A stretch of 64,000 nucleotides of DNA from Ianthella basta (Eukaryota > Porifera > Demospongiae > Verongiida > Ianthellidae), in the NCBI GenBank assembly GCA_964019415.1, contig OZ025878.1, positions 3,348,012 to 3,412,011 on the forward strand. The letters run 5' to 3'. The position numbers and the translations under genes are program-made. This document shows, one piece after another, positions 22,641-33,366 of this stretch. Every line of letters starts with the position of its first letter. Position 1 is the stretch's first letter. Under the pieces are notes generated by a model, which was not told the DNA's origin, did no database searches, and saw nothing but the letters and a program-made list of their open reading frames with translations.

Positions 22641-22800
22641 TAGGCACAGGTATGGGGAGGGAGAGGGATGGAGAGAGCAAGAGTGGGTAGGTGAGGGGAA
22701 AGGGGGGGGGGGGCAAGGGGGTTTGGAAAGGGGAGGGGAGGGAACGGAAAGGAGGGGAGGAAGCTCTAACATAAAAGGTGGGAGGGGGAGAAATAGCATG
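22640..22800. repeat. G/A-rich tract
   Basis: Purine-rich low-complexity stretch (ggggaggg-type words, with a run of about ten G at 22704-22713). Antisense ORFs through it are artefacts of composition. Confidence 0.7.
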
Positions 22801-23020
22801 CAGTATAATTGTGTTGAGCTGTTGATGCACATTTGCCCCGGTCTTGTGCAGTTTACATTACAGTGTGTGTTTGTGCATTGAGTTGTTCTACTAGTACATG
22901 TGTAAGTGTGTGATGGTTGCAGTGGTGTGGTATATGCATGTTGGATGTGTCCTGTTGTGCAGTGTGTTCACTGGTAAATATGTAACTCTTTCTTCTGTGG
23001 GTCTCTCTTCTGTCATGTAG

Positions 23021-23096
23021 AGCAATTGATGATTTTGATGATTTGTTGAGTGATTCACTGGATGGAAGTGACTTGAAGGAGGATACAGGACAGGCT
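23021..23096 (+). pseudogene. acidic exon relic of the divergent gene
   Basis: Acceptor gtcatgtag|A and donor CAGGCT|gtgagt bound 76 bp whose open frame reads AIDDFDDLLSDSLDGSDLK and continues acidic. It may be the next exon of the same gene as 21732-21829 and 22410-22640. Confidence 0.45.
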
Positions 23097-23520
23097 GTGA
23101 GTGGTGTGTTGGGTGTTGGGGGGGAGGAGGAGGGGAAGAGAGGGGCGGACAGTGCTGGAATATCCATGATGACGTATCTTCTCTCATTTCTCTGGGGGAA
23201 GGGGAGGCAATGTAGTGAGGTGGTACTCATGATCATACTATGATGAAAATGTCAGTGACAGTCTCGTTCATGGTATGGAACATGATCCCTTACAATTGGT
23301 CACACTGTCATTAGTGAAGAAAGAAAATTGCAGCTCACCAGATATTATGCTTTTGTATTGCACCACTTAATGTCACTTCCTCAGCCTTTTGTTAGCTTCT
23401 GTGTTTACATTAGTTGTGAGGAATTGTCACTGAAGGTACTGACACATTTTTAATTGTCACCACTGTCTGCATTACTTCTTTTGTTCATGCTACCCACTTA
23501 ACCTTCTCCCTCTTCACTCC

Positions 23521-23762
23521 TATCGAGGTCGCTGGCACAATCCAAGCACACACAACTGTGGACGCTAATGGTCACTCGCACGTGGTTCCACACCAATTAC
23601 ACCAGAACAAGGCACACGTGCTCCATACAAGTCACATGATACATAACCAATCAAAAGCGACATCCATGCAGAAGGCAGGCAAAACCAAATGATAATACAA
23701 GACCCTAGGGAACCCATGCAGCACTACAGGTAACACAACACAGCTAACATAGAGTCAGTACA
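23521..23762 (-). repeat. 3' LTR of the gypsy element
   Basis: 242 bp, read on the minus strand from TGTACTGACTC to ...GACCTCGATA. Same length as the 5' LTR. The purine-rich GAAGGGAAGGGG immediately before it (23763-23774, minus strand) is the polypurine tract. Confidence 0.92.
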
Positions 23763-23789
23763 CCCCTTCCCTTCGGTAAATTGGCACCC

Positions 23790-26330
23790 CAGAATACAAG
23801 ACGATCTGGAGGCTGGCGGGGACAGGAGGAACGCTGAGGACCTGCGGATGGGCCAGCCGGAGCCACTGGCAGATCAGAGCTTGGAGTTGGAATGTCGACC
23901 GGGAAAAAGTCATCAGGCTCGTCAGCCACTGGTGGTACACCATGGGTGCACGGACTCGTACATGGTCTACTTGTCTGCGGACAACCCGGCCATCCTCCAA
24001 CTTTACAATGTAGGAAACTGGCCCCTTCACCTCTTGAACAACTCCGGGCAGCCAAGGGGACCCTCTACCAAAGTTCTTGGCATACACCCTAGTGCCCACC
24101 GCGAGCTCTCTGGGTCTTGCATGCATGGGCATCATGCCCCTGCTTCTGCTGATCCTGACGGAAGCGTACCCTCCTGCCAATGTCTGGTTCAGCAGATCCA
24201 TACGTGTCCGCAACTGATGACCAAACATTAACTCTGAGGGTGTCCTTCCCGTTGTTGAGTGAAGTGTAGTTCGGTAGTTCAGGAGGAATCTAGACAGGCG
24301 GTTAGCCAAACTGCCTTCTGCAATCTTCTTTAGTCCTGACTTAAGCGTCTGTACAGCTCACTCTGCCAGCCCATTGGATCCCGGGTGGTATGGGCGGTTG
24401 TGACGTGCTTAATCCCATTCATCTGCAAAAACAGAGCAAACTCTTCACTGGTGAAGGATGGTCTGTTGTCTGTGACCAATTGCTCAGGAAGACCCAAAGT
24501 CGCAAAGCTGCTTCTCATCTTTTCTATAGTTACTGATGAAGTTGAGGAGTTGGTCATATGAACTACTAGCCACTTAGAGTGAGCATCTATCAAGATCAGA
24601 AACATGTGCCCCAGAAATGGTCCTGCGTAGTCAGCATGCACCCGCACCCAGGGCTTTTGAAGCCACTCCTACGGGTGTAATGGTGCTGATGGCGGGCTCT
24701 TACAGTTGTCTTGGCAGGAAACACATTTCTCCACTCGCCCCTCCAGATCTCCATTCAGTCCAGGCCACCACACATACTGGCAGCCAGGGTCTTCATTTTT
24801 CCAATGCCTTGGTGACCATCATGCAACTGATCTAGGACTTTGCTCCGAAGACTTAATTGGCAGTATGATGACTCTACTTCCCCTCAGCAGGCAGCCATCT
24901 TCCACACTCAGCTTCTCGCGCCGTTGATTGAATGGTTGCATCTCTGGAGATGTGACCGGAAGTGTAGGCCACCCACATGTCACGAACTGTCTCACCTTGG
25001 ACAGCGTTGGGTCTCTGTCAGTCTGGGAGCGTATGTTAGCTGCTGATACTGGGGAGGCTGCCAGGTGCTCCATCAGGAAGACGGTCTCTGCTGGCCGGGG
25101 TACCTCAGTTGGTGCCTCTGCTAACAGTAGTCGGCTAAGGGCATCGGCGTTGGCATGCTGCTTCCCTGCTTTGTATCGAATGGTGTAAGAATATTCGCTC
25201 AGGGTGAGGGCTCATCTCTGGAGCGCTCGCTGATGCCATTGTCAGCATTGCTTTCGACTCATTGAAGATAAACATCATAGGCTTGTGGTTCGAGTGAATG
25301 AAGAAGTGGCGCCCATAGAGTATTGGCGAAATCTCTTAACCCCGTATATGATGGCTAGGGCTTCCTTATCTAGCTGTTAGTACCTCTTCTCAGGTGGAGC
25401 TAGGGTGCGTGAGGCAAAGGCGATGGGTTTCTCAGGCCTTGTAGCACCGACTGGTTCGTTGAAAGATGGCGGGAGCTGAGGCAACTCCAAACGGCAATCA
25501 TTGGTAGCGGTAAAGCCCCTTGTGCGTGTTCACCGTCACAAATGGTTGTGACTCCCTGGCCAGGGGTAGCTGTAAATAGGCATGTGACAGGTCTAATTTG
25601 GAAAACATCTTGCTCCCAGCCAGGGAGGCAAACAGGTCCTCAATCGTGGCAAGGGATACACCTCAGTCTTGGTTGCCTTGTTTGCGGTTAACTTGAAATC
25701 TTCACAGATTCTAACCATCCCATTGCTCTTTAGCACAGGTACTATTGGAGCTGCCAATTCGGAATGCTGCACTGGGACTATCACACCCTCACTTTCCAGC
25801 TTGTCGAGTTCCTCCTCTACCTTCGACCGTAGTGCGTAGGGTGCAGAGTGTACCTTGAGGAATTGTGGCTGGACATTAGGGTCCACATGGAACCTTGCCT
25901 CCACACCTCGAATCAAGCCCAGCCCTGGACTGAAGACCATCTCATACCTATCCAAGACACTCTGCAGTTCTTTCTCAGCTCGTACTGCAAGGATGGTACT
26001 CCAATCTAGCTTAAGCTTGGCCAGCCAGTTCCTCCCCAAAAGGCTTGGGCCATCGCCTGCAACAACAACCAGGGATAGTTGTTCCACCCGCCCCTGGCAC
26101 TGTACCTTCACAGAAAGTTCCCCTACCACCGGAATTTCCTCTCCGTGTAAGTCCTCAGTTTCACCATGGAAGGATGTAATTGTGGGAGTGAGCTCGCACC
26201 ACCAACCTGATTGAATGTGGCCTCACTGATCACCGTGACAGCTGCACCTGTGTCCACCTCTATGACTAAGTTATGATCCTCCACTGAAATTGGAATCTGC
26301 CAAGGCTTGGCATTTGGGCCCTGTAACTGG
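23790..26330 (-). pseudogene. broken pol of the gypsy element
   Basis: From 5' to 3' on the minus strand it contains: an aspartic protease with DTGA near 26240 and a frameshift about 100 bp later; the start of the RT domain (25500-25900) with another frameshift near 25640 and an in-frame stop near 25493; RNase H (about 25290-25450) joined directly after the early RT motifs, so the YxDD catalytic part is missing; then an integrase core (24330-24650) with two catalytic Asp regions (DYAG, TDN), and a break just before the third acidic residue; and the integrase C-terminal region (23755-24309), still open. It cannot be translated as one protein. Confidence 0.85.
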
Positions 26331-26389
26331 GTACATTGTGTACTCCGCTGGAAGGTCTAGGACATCCTGTTGAGCTTTGTGGATGGGCT

Positions 26390-27126
26390 GCTTAGGACTT
26401 GGGGTTCGGCCATCTGTAGGTCTGCTGCGGCACCCCTTTGAGGTGCCCCCCTTTCCCGCAGGCATGACATTCCACATCCCGGAATCGACACTGTGCATGG
26501 TCATGCGGACCGCCACACCTGAAGCAGGGCTTCCTGTCAGCTGGGGACTTTGCTGTCCCTCCATTCACCTTATAGACTGGCTCAACCGGGTGAGTCTCCA
26601 CCTGCTGCAGCTCCTTGGCATCACGCTCAGCCACTTCCATGGCCTATGCTATTTTCATAGCCTTGTCCAAGGTCAAATCCACCTCAGCCAGGAGACGCTG
26701 TTGGATTCTCGCCTGGGCCAGCCCACAAACTAGACGTTCTCGAAGCATGTCATCTAGACTCTGTCCAAACCCACAATGTTCAGAGAGTCGGCGGAGTTCA
26801 GCAACATAGCTAGCAATGCTCTCACCTGCTTGCTGTGTCCTCGAGTTGAACTTGAATCGCTGGATGATCTGAGATGGTCTGGGGTTGTAGTGAGCCTGAG
26901 CTAATTTCACCAAGTCATTGTATGGGACTTCTGTTGGCTTCCTTGGAGCCGCCAGACTACGTATTATGCTGTAAGTGGCGTCACCACAGCAAGCGAGGAG
27001 GATTGCTCTCCGTTTCTCGTTGGTAGCAACGTCGTTGGCAGTAAAGTAACACTCCAGATGCTCGATGTACTCTGTTCACCCCTCTGGGTTACCCTGGAAC
27101 TTACCGACGCTTCCGTGAGTGGCCAT
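26390..27126 (-). pseudogene. broken gag of the gypsy element
   Basis: ATG at 27126, about 30 bp inside the 5' LTR. An in-frame TGA at 27076-27078 interrupts the N-terminal part. The capsid-like region (FNSRTQQAGESIASYVAELR) lies at 26644-26913. Two zinc knuckles follow near 26450-26530 (CFRCGGPHDHAQC; the second, CHACGKGGH, has lost its last Cys). Further stops separate these parts. Confidence 0.85.
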
Positions 27127-27156
27127 TGTCCGTTGCCGCTTTACCTTCGTCGCCAA

Positions 27157-27398
27157 TATTGAGGTCACTGGCACAATCCAAGCACGCACAACTGCTGACA
27201 CTAATGGTCACTCACACGTGGTTCCACACCAATTACACCAGAACAAGGCACACATGCTCCATACAAGTCACATGATACATAACCAATCAAAAGCTACATC
27301 CATGCAGAAGGCAGGCAAACCCAAATGATAATACAAGACCCTAGGGAACCCATGCAGCACTACAGGTAACACAACACAGCTAACATAGAGTCAGTACA
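27157..27398 (-). repeat. 5' LTR of the gypsy element
   Basis: 242 bp, minus-strand orientation, followed on the minus strand by TTGGCGACGAAGG, which is in the position of the tRNA primer-binding site. The primer tRNA was not identified. Confidence 0.92.
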
Positions 27399-27765
27399 AC
27401 TCCTGTGGACCTGGCTCTATTGTTTGTTTGCTAGCTGTCTTTGTGAAACACTATCTGTGTGGCCATCACTGTGGCAACTGTTGTCATGGTGATATGTGAT
27501 ATTTTGGTCCTACCATCCAGGTAGTAGTATTGACTAGACATGACTGTAATAATTATTACAGCAGTGTGACTAGCTGCCATGAAGCAAGACATCTCGATGT
27601 CCATGGGTGTTCCTTTGTGCTCCTTCTGAACGTATGTACGTGTTAAGTTGTCTATGTTACACCTCACCCCACCCCTCCCCCTTACTCACTCCTACACACT
27701 CCATGGCCATATATACATCCATGCACCCCTCCATCCCCACATCCTGTATATATTGCACACTGCAG

Positions 27766-27829
27766 GAGACAGTGGACAGTATGGTCCTTTCTAATGGAGG
27801 AAAGGGAGAACAGTGATCTGGAGAGTGAG
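27766..27829 (+). pseudogene. exon relic of the divergent gene, copy D
   Basis: Acceptor actgcag|GAGACAG and a possible donor gag|gttgct. Paralogous to 12638-12709. The frame shifts after SNGGKGE, whereas the C copy remains open to SDLE. It lies on the far side of the gypsy element from the other relics. Confidence 0.4.
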
Positions 27830-29124
27830 GTTGCTGCTTTTCAAGTACTGATGTAATAAATTATTGATGATTCCTCATTGATCCCACCCCCTGGTCATTA
27901 CAGGCCTAGGTTACCATACCCAACTGTTGTTAAGCTCACCTCCTTATACTGAGCCCATATCTTCTGTTAAGCTCACATTTCTTGACCTTATTAGGCGTGT
28001 ACAAGGACTCTCTGGTAGCCTAGCCACTTGCCTGAAGTGTAATAATGACTATAAACTAGTAAAATAGTGCTTAAATGGGAACTCCCTGTGCTACGTGGCA
28101 GCTGTCTTAATATGACTTTTGCATATAATTACTTGGCCCCATTTGTATATAATTATGCTAAGTGCATATATATGCATCTCCTTTATTAGGCTCATACTTT
28201 TATATCCCCTACCAGTGCTATAGGTGTATGCTCTTAATGTCCAATCAGCGCAGTATTTTACAGTGTATACACAACACGGCAGAACAGATAATTTGTGCAT
28301 GTAAGCATTTATAATATATTTTTATAGTGATTATGTAACTTATTATGTATGCTATTTCATAATGAATGGTTGACAGAGTGCACAGCTAGTGAGTGATCCA
28401 TCTCTTTTATAATTCAGTTTAACTCCCTCTCCAATATTGCTCCTTAGGGACTGATGATGGCAACCAATAATACATACCAAGCCACGTATGTACAGAAGAC
28501 ATCCAGTCAGCAGGCTGGGCTCATGCATGCACCCATTTACACTACATTTACAAAATCATGACTCAGCATACTGTAACATGCCTCACAGAGGGTGCAGCAT
28601 GTATGGCTGTGCACGTTTCAAGGAAAATGGCCAATGACAGTGTTAACTGCTCTTTGGAGACTGTTGTCATCTACACATTGTCCCATGACTGTATGGTGTG
28701 TGTGAGACCGTCTACATTATTGCTTTAATGTATACGTACTGCTCATCACTTCTGATTGTCTGTAGAATTTTGATCATATGGTGAGTTCAATCTTAATTAA
28801 TTACCGATCATGTATAATCTCAGCTACATTGCTGCATGACAGTCATATATTATAGTCCAAGTATCACTGACTGCAACATTCCATAAAATAGGAATATGTT
28901 ATATTGTTCATGGATCACACTATGTTTGTTGTGGTCCAATATACATCACATAGCTATCAGTTCAATGAATGAATATCGTTACAATATATACATCACATAC
29001 AATGTACACACACAAGCACACACATGCATGTACTAGAATGCGTACAATACTATCATAAATTAATGTACATAATTACACTATCATCAAATATTAAACTAAC
29101 ATGTGAGTCAGTCCAAATGAAACT
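27830..29124. other. intergenic between copies D and A
   Basis: No exon is supported. AT-rich unique sequence. The last 300 bp resemble the regions just 3' of NHL exons B and D (words such as acacacaagcacacacatgc and gtacattactatcataaatt), showing that the duplication unit includes this 3' flank. Confidence 0.5.
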
Positions 29125-29949
29125 TCAGAAGACTTGCACACGCTTGTTCTCTCCATCAACAATGTAAACTAGTTCATTGCCATCAACACAAATACCCCAA
29201 GGGTGATTGAACCTCCCTGGATCAGACCCTTTCACTCCAAAATGATGAATCAGTTCACCTTCCAACGTATACACCATTATGGTGTGGGAGGAGAATGAAG
29301 GGATCAACAAATGGTTGTCACTAGTAGCGGCAATGAAGAATGGGTGGTACTTGGGGTTGAAGTCTCGCATAAAACTGCCATCTTTAGACCACACACAAAC
29401 ACGTCCATTCCCTTCATCAACAATATACACAAGGCCATCTGAACCAAACGTTATGTCAACAGGATTCTCAAAACACTCTGGACCACTTCCTCTTGAGCCA
29501 AAAGCAAACAAAAATGTGCCCTCTTCGTCATACACAGTGACACAGTGGTTACCACTATCACAGATGTAAATGAGACCTTCTGTACTAACAGACAAGCCCC
29601 AGGGATGGTTGAAACGGCCAATTTCTCTACTTGCACGATGTATGGTCTGAAGGAGTTGGCCATCCTGTGACAGCTTCACTACTTTATTGTTACTCCAGTC
29701 CGTCACCCAAATATTCCCTTTGAGATCGAATGAAACACCAAACAACAAACTACCAAGCCCTCCTTTCCCAATGGAATTCACCAATGTACCATTATTGGTG
29801 AGAAGATGTACACACTCGTTCACTCCATCTGTCACAGCTAGGAGGCCCTCACTGTTCACTGACACTGCATAATACACACCACCCTCAGGACTGTGTTGGA
29901 TGACCTTCTGACACTCTGCAAGTTTCCTCCAGTCCCTGAGATGCTTCAC
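29125..29949 (-). CDS. NHL beta-propeller exon, kinase-NHL gene copy A
   Basis: Terminal exon of 274 codons plus stop. Acceptor ctgcag|GTGAAG, phase 0, matching the kinase donor at 31816. Six NHL-type blades: AVSVNSEGLLAVTDGVNE, SFDLKGNIWVTDWSNN, SVSTEGLIYICDSGNHCV, TFGSDGLVYIVDEGNGRV, a fifth around IAATSDNHLLIPSFSSH, and ICVDGNELVYIVDGENKRVQVF. The N-terminus reads KHLRDWRK, lacking the PP found in the other copies (KHPPRDW). Confidence 0.86.
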   Translation of the reverse strand: MKHLRDWRKLAECQKVIQHSPEGGVYYAVSVNSEGLLAVTDGVNECVHLLTNNGTLVNSIGKGGLGSLLFGVSFDLKGNIWVTDWSNNKVVKLSQDGQLLQTIHRASREIGRFNHPWGLSVSTEGLIYICDSGNHCVTVYDEEGTFLFAFGSRGSGPECFENPVDITFGSDGLVYIVDEGNGRVCVWSKDGSFMRDFNPKYHPFFIAATSDNHLLIPSFSSHTIMVYTLEGELIHHFGVKGSDPGRFNHPWGICVDGNELVYIVDGENKRVQVF

Positions 29950-30250
29950 CTGCAGGTGAAATTAATGAACTGCAGGTAACACAATAGGAGTGTACATGGT
30001 AGACAGCTACTTGCAAACACATGGATAGTTCCCTGTTGATGTGGTATGTGGGGGAGGTATACACAGATATAACTGAGAACAGAAGAAGATAGTAAGGGCC
30101 CATGTACATGAGATGCCCCACTGGATATCCCTTCTTTCTTGAAGCTAGCTATAAGACTGCACAACAGACCATTATTTTGTCATGTAAATATACACTGCTA
30201 TTACATTTGGCATGTCAATCACTCCAGAGCAAGTGGATTGCACTAACTCT

Positions 30251-30253
<3 letters not shown>

Positions 30254-30307
<54 letters not shown>
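30254..30307. repeat. (CA)n microsatellite
   Basis: About 27 perfect CA units in the intron of kinase-NHL copy A. Confidence 0.95.
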
Positions 30308-30308
<1 letters not shown>

Positions 30309-31319
30309 GCACAAACACACAGTACATAGGTATCCCTATGTATAGTTGGTCCAATGCATACTGTATATACACACATATAATACTCCATGGCTGCTTGGAC
30401 ACTAGACTAACCCAAGGACATATAAATTATAGTGCATTATCTAGTTTCACTATATATGTTGCATGCATACATGGCCTACATGTGTTACAGCATGTGACAA
30501 TATAACATTAATGCTTCATTTGTTACAGAACACCGAAAGTACAGACCATAATTTAAAATTTCAATTCTACAGAGGCAATACCTGTTTCAATGAAACAGTA
30601 GTATATAAGTACAATTGTCCTGGAACGATGAATAAATGATGGAGGGATGGTTTGGCTGCAATTAAACAATAAGAAGTTTTGGAGGTCCTGGAGAATTTAA
30701 TGATGCAAGACTCAAATGTGCACAAATATTAGACTAAGTGTTGCTTGCCAATCTCACCCCCTTTCGTGTGCCCCATTGCTGCTACTCTGTTGTGCATTGT
30801 GATTTCATTCCATTACCATTCCTTTACTTACAATGATTTTTATTCTGTTAATCAGAAACAGCACCAAATGGAATAGAATGGAGGATAGAACAATCTAGCT
30901 GGTCTGTAAAAGCAGATCAGAAGGAAGCAATTATGTATGTGATTGCATAGATAAAGATGGTATTAGGAGTATGGACCTTCAAATTTAATTATTGTTCTCT
31001 CATCATTGTGGCTGTGAGAAGGCGCTCAGCATGGGGATGCTCACTTCTAGCAAGTGGCATTGCTTGGAAAGTGCGTATCTGTCATGGAAGTACAGGACGT
31101 ACATGGAGATGGTTGCTTCTTTATGAGCTGATGTCTCTAACTATCTACCGTGCATCTGCAGCCCAGAACTGTCTGGATTAGGCACAGAAGTCATTCCATT
31201 TGGTGGGAAATTATATTGTGCCTTGCCATCTTCACTTGCACATATACCTCGATTTCACACCTCTCAACCTGGGTTCAACCTGGGTTAATTCACACCTGCA
31301 TGGGGCCAGGCCCGGACAC

Positions 31320-31590
31320 CCTTCCACACGCCACGACGCAAACAAAAAATACAAACCAACCAAGAAACTCAGACAGTTGCGGTAGCTGGCAGGCTCTGAG
31401 CAGCACAAGGCTAGTGACTGCACGTGTATGGCTGCATGTATGTGTCTATTTTTAGCTTAGTGATTTCCCCTGCATGCCTGTGGTCACATATATGCGTCAA
31501 GTGATAGCTACATAGATATATACAAGCTTGTGGAGATGCTCCACAATATCCAAAACATGATGTGATGTGATTGTATAGCCACCTTTGGCC
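31320..31590. repeat. intron segment shared with copy C
   Basis: Matches the sequence on both sides of the 7325-8733 insertion in the intron of copy C: gcaggctctg.gcagcacaagg, then gatttcccc and a ggagatgct.cacaa block. It represents the site without that insertion, showing the introns are paralogous. Confidence 0.65.
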
Positions 31591-31815
31591 CCCCTCCCCC
31601 TCATCTACCCTGTTTCAAGTGTTGAAATGCCACTGAACATCAGTTGTCACCTTCAGAGGATACATTCTGATATACTTCCCAAAACTTAAAATTAATTGTC
31701 TACCATGGCCAGTCATGTTGTCCAGTGTAGGCAATGGTTACAGACAGGTTACAGGTGTACAGACACAACCATAGGGAGTAAGGAGTGTACACCAACTAGA
31801 GACGTGGCAGCTCAC

Positions 31816-32904
31816 CTGTTTAGCTACTGCCAGCTGGTTTCTCAATCGCTCAATCTCAGCTTGCTGTGCTTGAATGGCATCTTGCTGCTCTTGTATAGTA
31901 GCATCTTTCTCTCTCAATGCCTCATCCTTCTGTCTGCATTCTTCCTGCTTAGCTGACAACTGTTGGCAAAGTTGCCCAACAGGAGCAGCAACATGGCTAC
32001 CTCTTGGGAGGGATGACTCGATATGTCTCAGCTCTTGCACCAGAAATGCACTGGAGGGACGCTTGTCTGGTCGGTTCTCCAGACACTGGCGGACTGTGGG
32101 AAGAAACAGCTGCTTCTCTTGAGCAGTGAACATTTCAAGATAACGCTCACGACGCTGGAGCTCAGTGATGGCAACAAACATATCTCCTTCATAACGATTT
32201 GGGGGACCAGGGTTGGGCCACTCATGGGTCAGAGTAGAGAGGATGATGTTACCAAATGAGAACACATCCAATTTCTCATTGTATCGTAAAGGATTATGCA
32301 GAGCCTCGGGTGGCATAAATGCTGGGGTACCTTTTATCGAGGACTTTCTACTGAGGGTGGATGGGTTGATGGCTCGGCTCATACCAAAGTCAGTCAACTT
32401 GGCCGCAAAAGACACTACGTTCAACAGCACGTTGTTAGGGCTGAGGTCATGGTGTACTAGAGGTGGATTCTGGCCATGGAGATAAGCGAGCGCTTGGCAG
32501 ATCTGGTGAAGTACGAACGACTTGAGGTGGAGGGGGAACTCCTTCTTACCGTGATCCTCCAAATACCTCCGCAGGCTGGTGTCCATTTTCTCCATAACGA
32601 GTACTGGCAGGCGAGAACCGCGTTCCAGATACACTCCAAGGAACTGCACTACACCAGGATGGCGTAGTTTGGACCATGTTGCACATTCCGCCTCAAAGTT
32701 GCTTATGACTTTCTCCGCTCCTCTGGGCGATTCGTCTTGGAGGAGAATCGCGTGTAGACGTTTAGCGGCGCACACAGTTCCATTCCAGTCCACTTCAAAC
32801 ACTGTAGCGTCAGAGCCTACACCGAGTTGGGCGTCCGTGAAAACTAGTTCGGATATACGTAAGCTGGAGAACCTCGAGGGGCTAGCGGGAACATTCTCTG
32901 CCAT
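31816..32904 (-). CDS. TKL-like kinase + coiled-coil exon, gene copy A
   Basis: 363 codons from ATG at 32904 to donor AAACAG|gtgagc at 31816. Glycine loop LGVGSDATV at residues 27-35, Lys48, catalytic Asp153 and Asn158 in HHDLSPNN, Asp172 in DFGMS, and an altered APE motif (PPE in FMPPEAL). A coiled coil is at about 300-360. An upstream in-frame extension to 32973 has no ATG; the ATG at 32904 aligns with the starts of C and D (MAE/MAD). Spliced to 29125-29949 it encodes about 637 aa. The PPE change may affect substrate-lobe packing, but catalytic residues are intact. Predicted cytosolic. Confidence 0.87.
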
Positions 32905-33269
32905 TTTGAATTGTAAGACACTGTCGTGTGTTAGACATTGGGGATATCCCACTATACATGTAGTACCATACAATATGGGTAGAAGAATTTACAGGAAGTC
33001 TACAAATATGCAGTGAATGTGAGCTTACAGCTTATTTCTGTCTATAGCTAGCTAGCCATAGGGCCAGGTGTGTATATGCATGTACATAGAGTGTACATGT
33101 GCATTGTCTGTGTGTAGCTAGATAGCTATATATGCATTGTAAGTATCGTATATGTCTGAATAGAAGCCTGGGCCTCTATGCACACACTACATGTGTAGGG
33201 GAATGTTTGACTGTTACATTCGTAGCTACAACAGATGTTAATGTCTTGTCTCCTTCCCCCTCCCTGTAG

Positions 33270-33366
33270 GACAGAGTGATGACAGTGTGTTGCTTGAAGA
33301 CAACTTGGAAGGTCAGGTTACAATTGATGCTGATGAGTACCTCTGCCTGTGGCAGGAGGTGAAATG
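33270..33366 (+). pseudogene. exon relic of the divergent plus-strand gene, copy A
   Basis: 97 bp after acceptor ccctgtag|GACAG, closely similar to 21732-21829 but one base shorter near its end (gaaatg for gaagatg region), which shifts the frame, and with Asp/Trp-type substitutions (DEYLCLWQEV). It lies head-to-head with kinase gene A at the same distance as in copy D. Confidence 0.5.

Larger units (their letters stand above)
23521..27398 (-). mobile_element. Ty3/gypsy LTR retrotransposon, defective
   Basis: A 3878 bp element on the minus strand with 242 bp LTRs at both ends and a 5 bp target duplication ACTCC (23516-23520 and 27399-27403). The order gag, protease, RT, RNase H, integrase is typical of Ty3/gypsy. 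Several frameshifts and stops, plus the loss of the central part of the RT domain, make it non-functional. The LTRs differ at about ten positions by eye, so the insertion is not recent. It landed inside the duplicated segment upstream of kinase-NHL copy D. Confidence 0.93.

Noticed and set aside
23744..24231. Plus-strand ORFs over the integrase region
   Set aside because: Antisense to the gypsy pol; all motifs are on the minus strand.
32905..32973. Upstream extension of kinase copy A (23 more codons)
   Set aside because: No ATG in the extension. The ATG at 32904 aligns with the starts of copies C and D.
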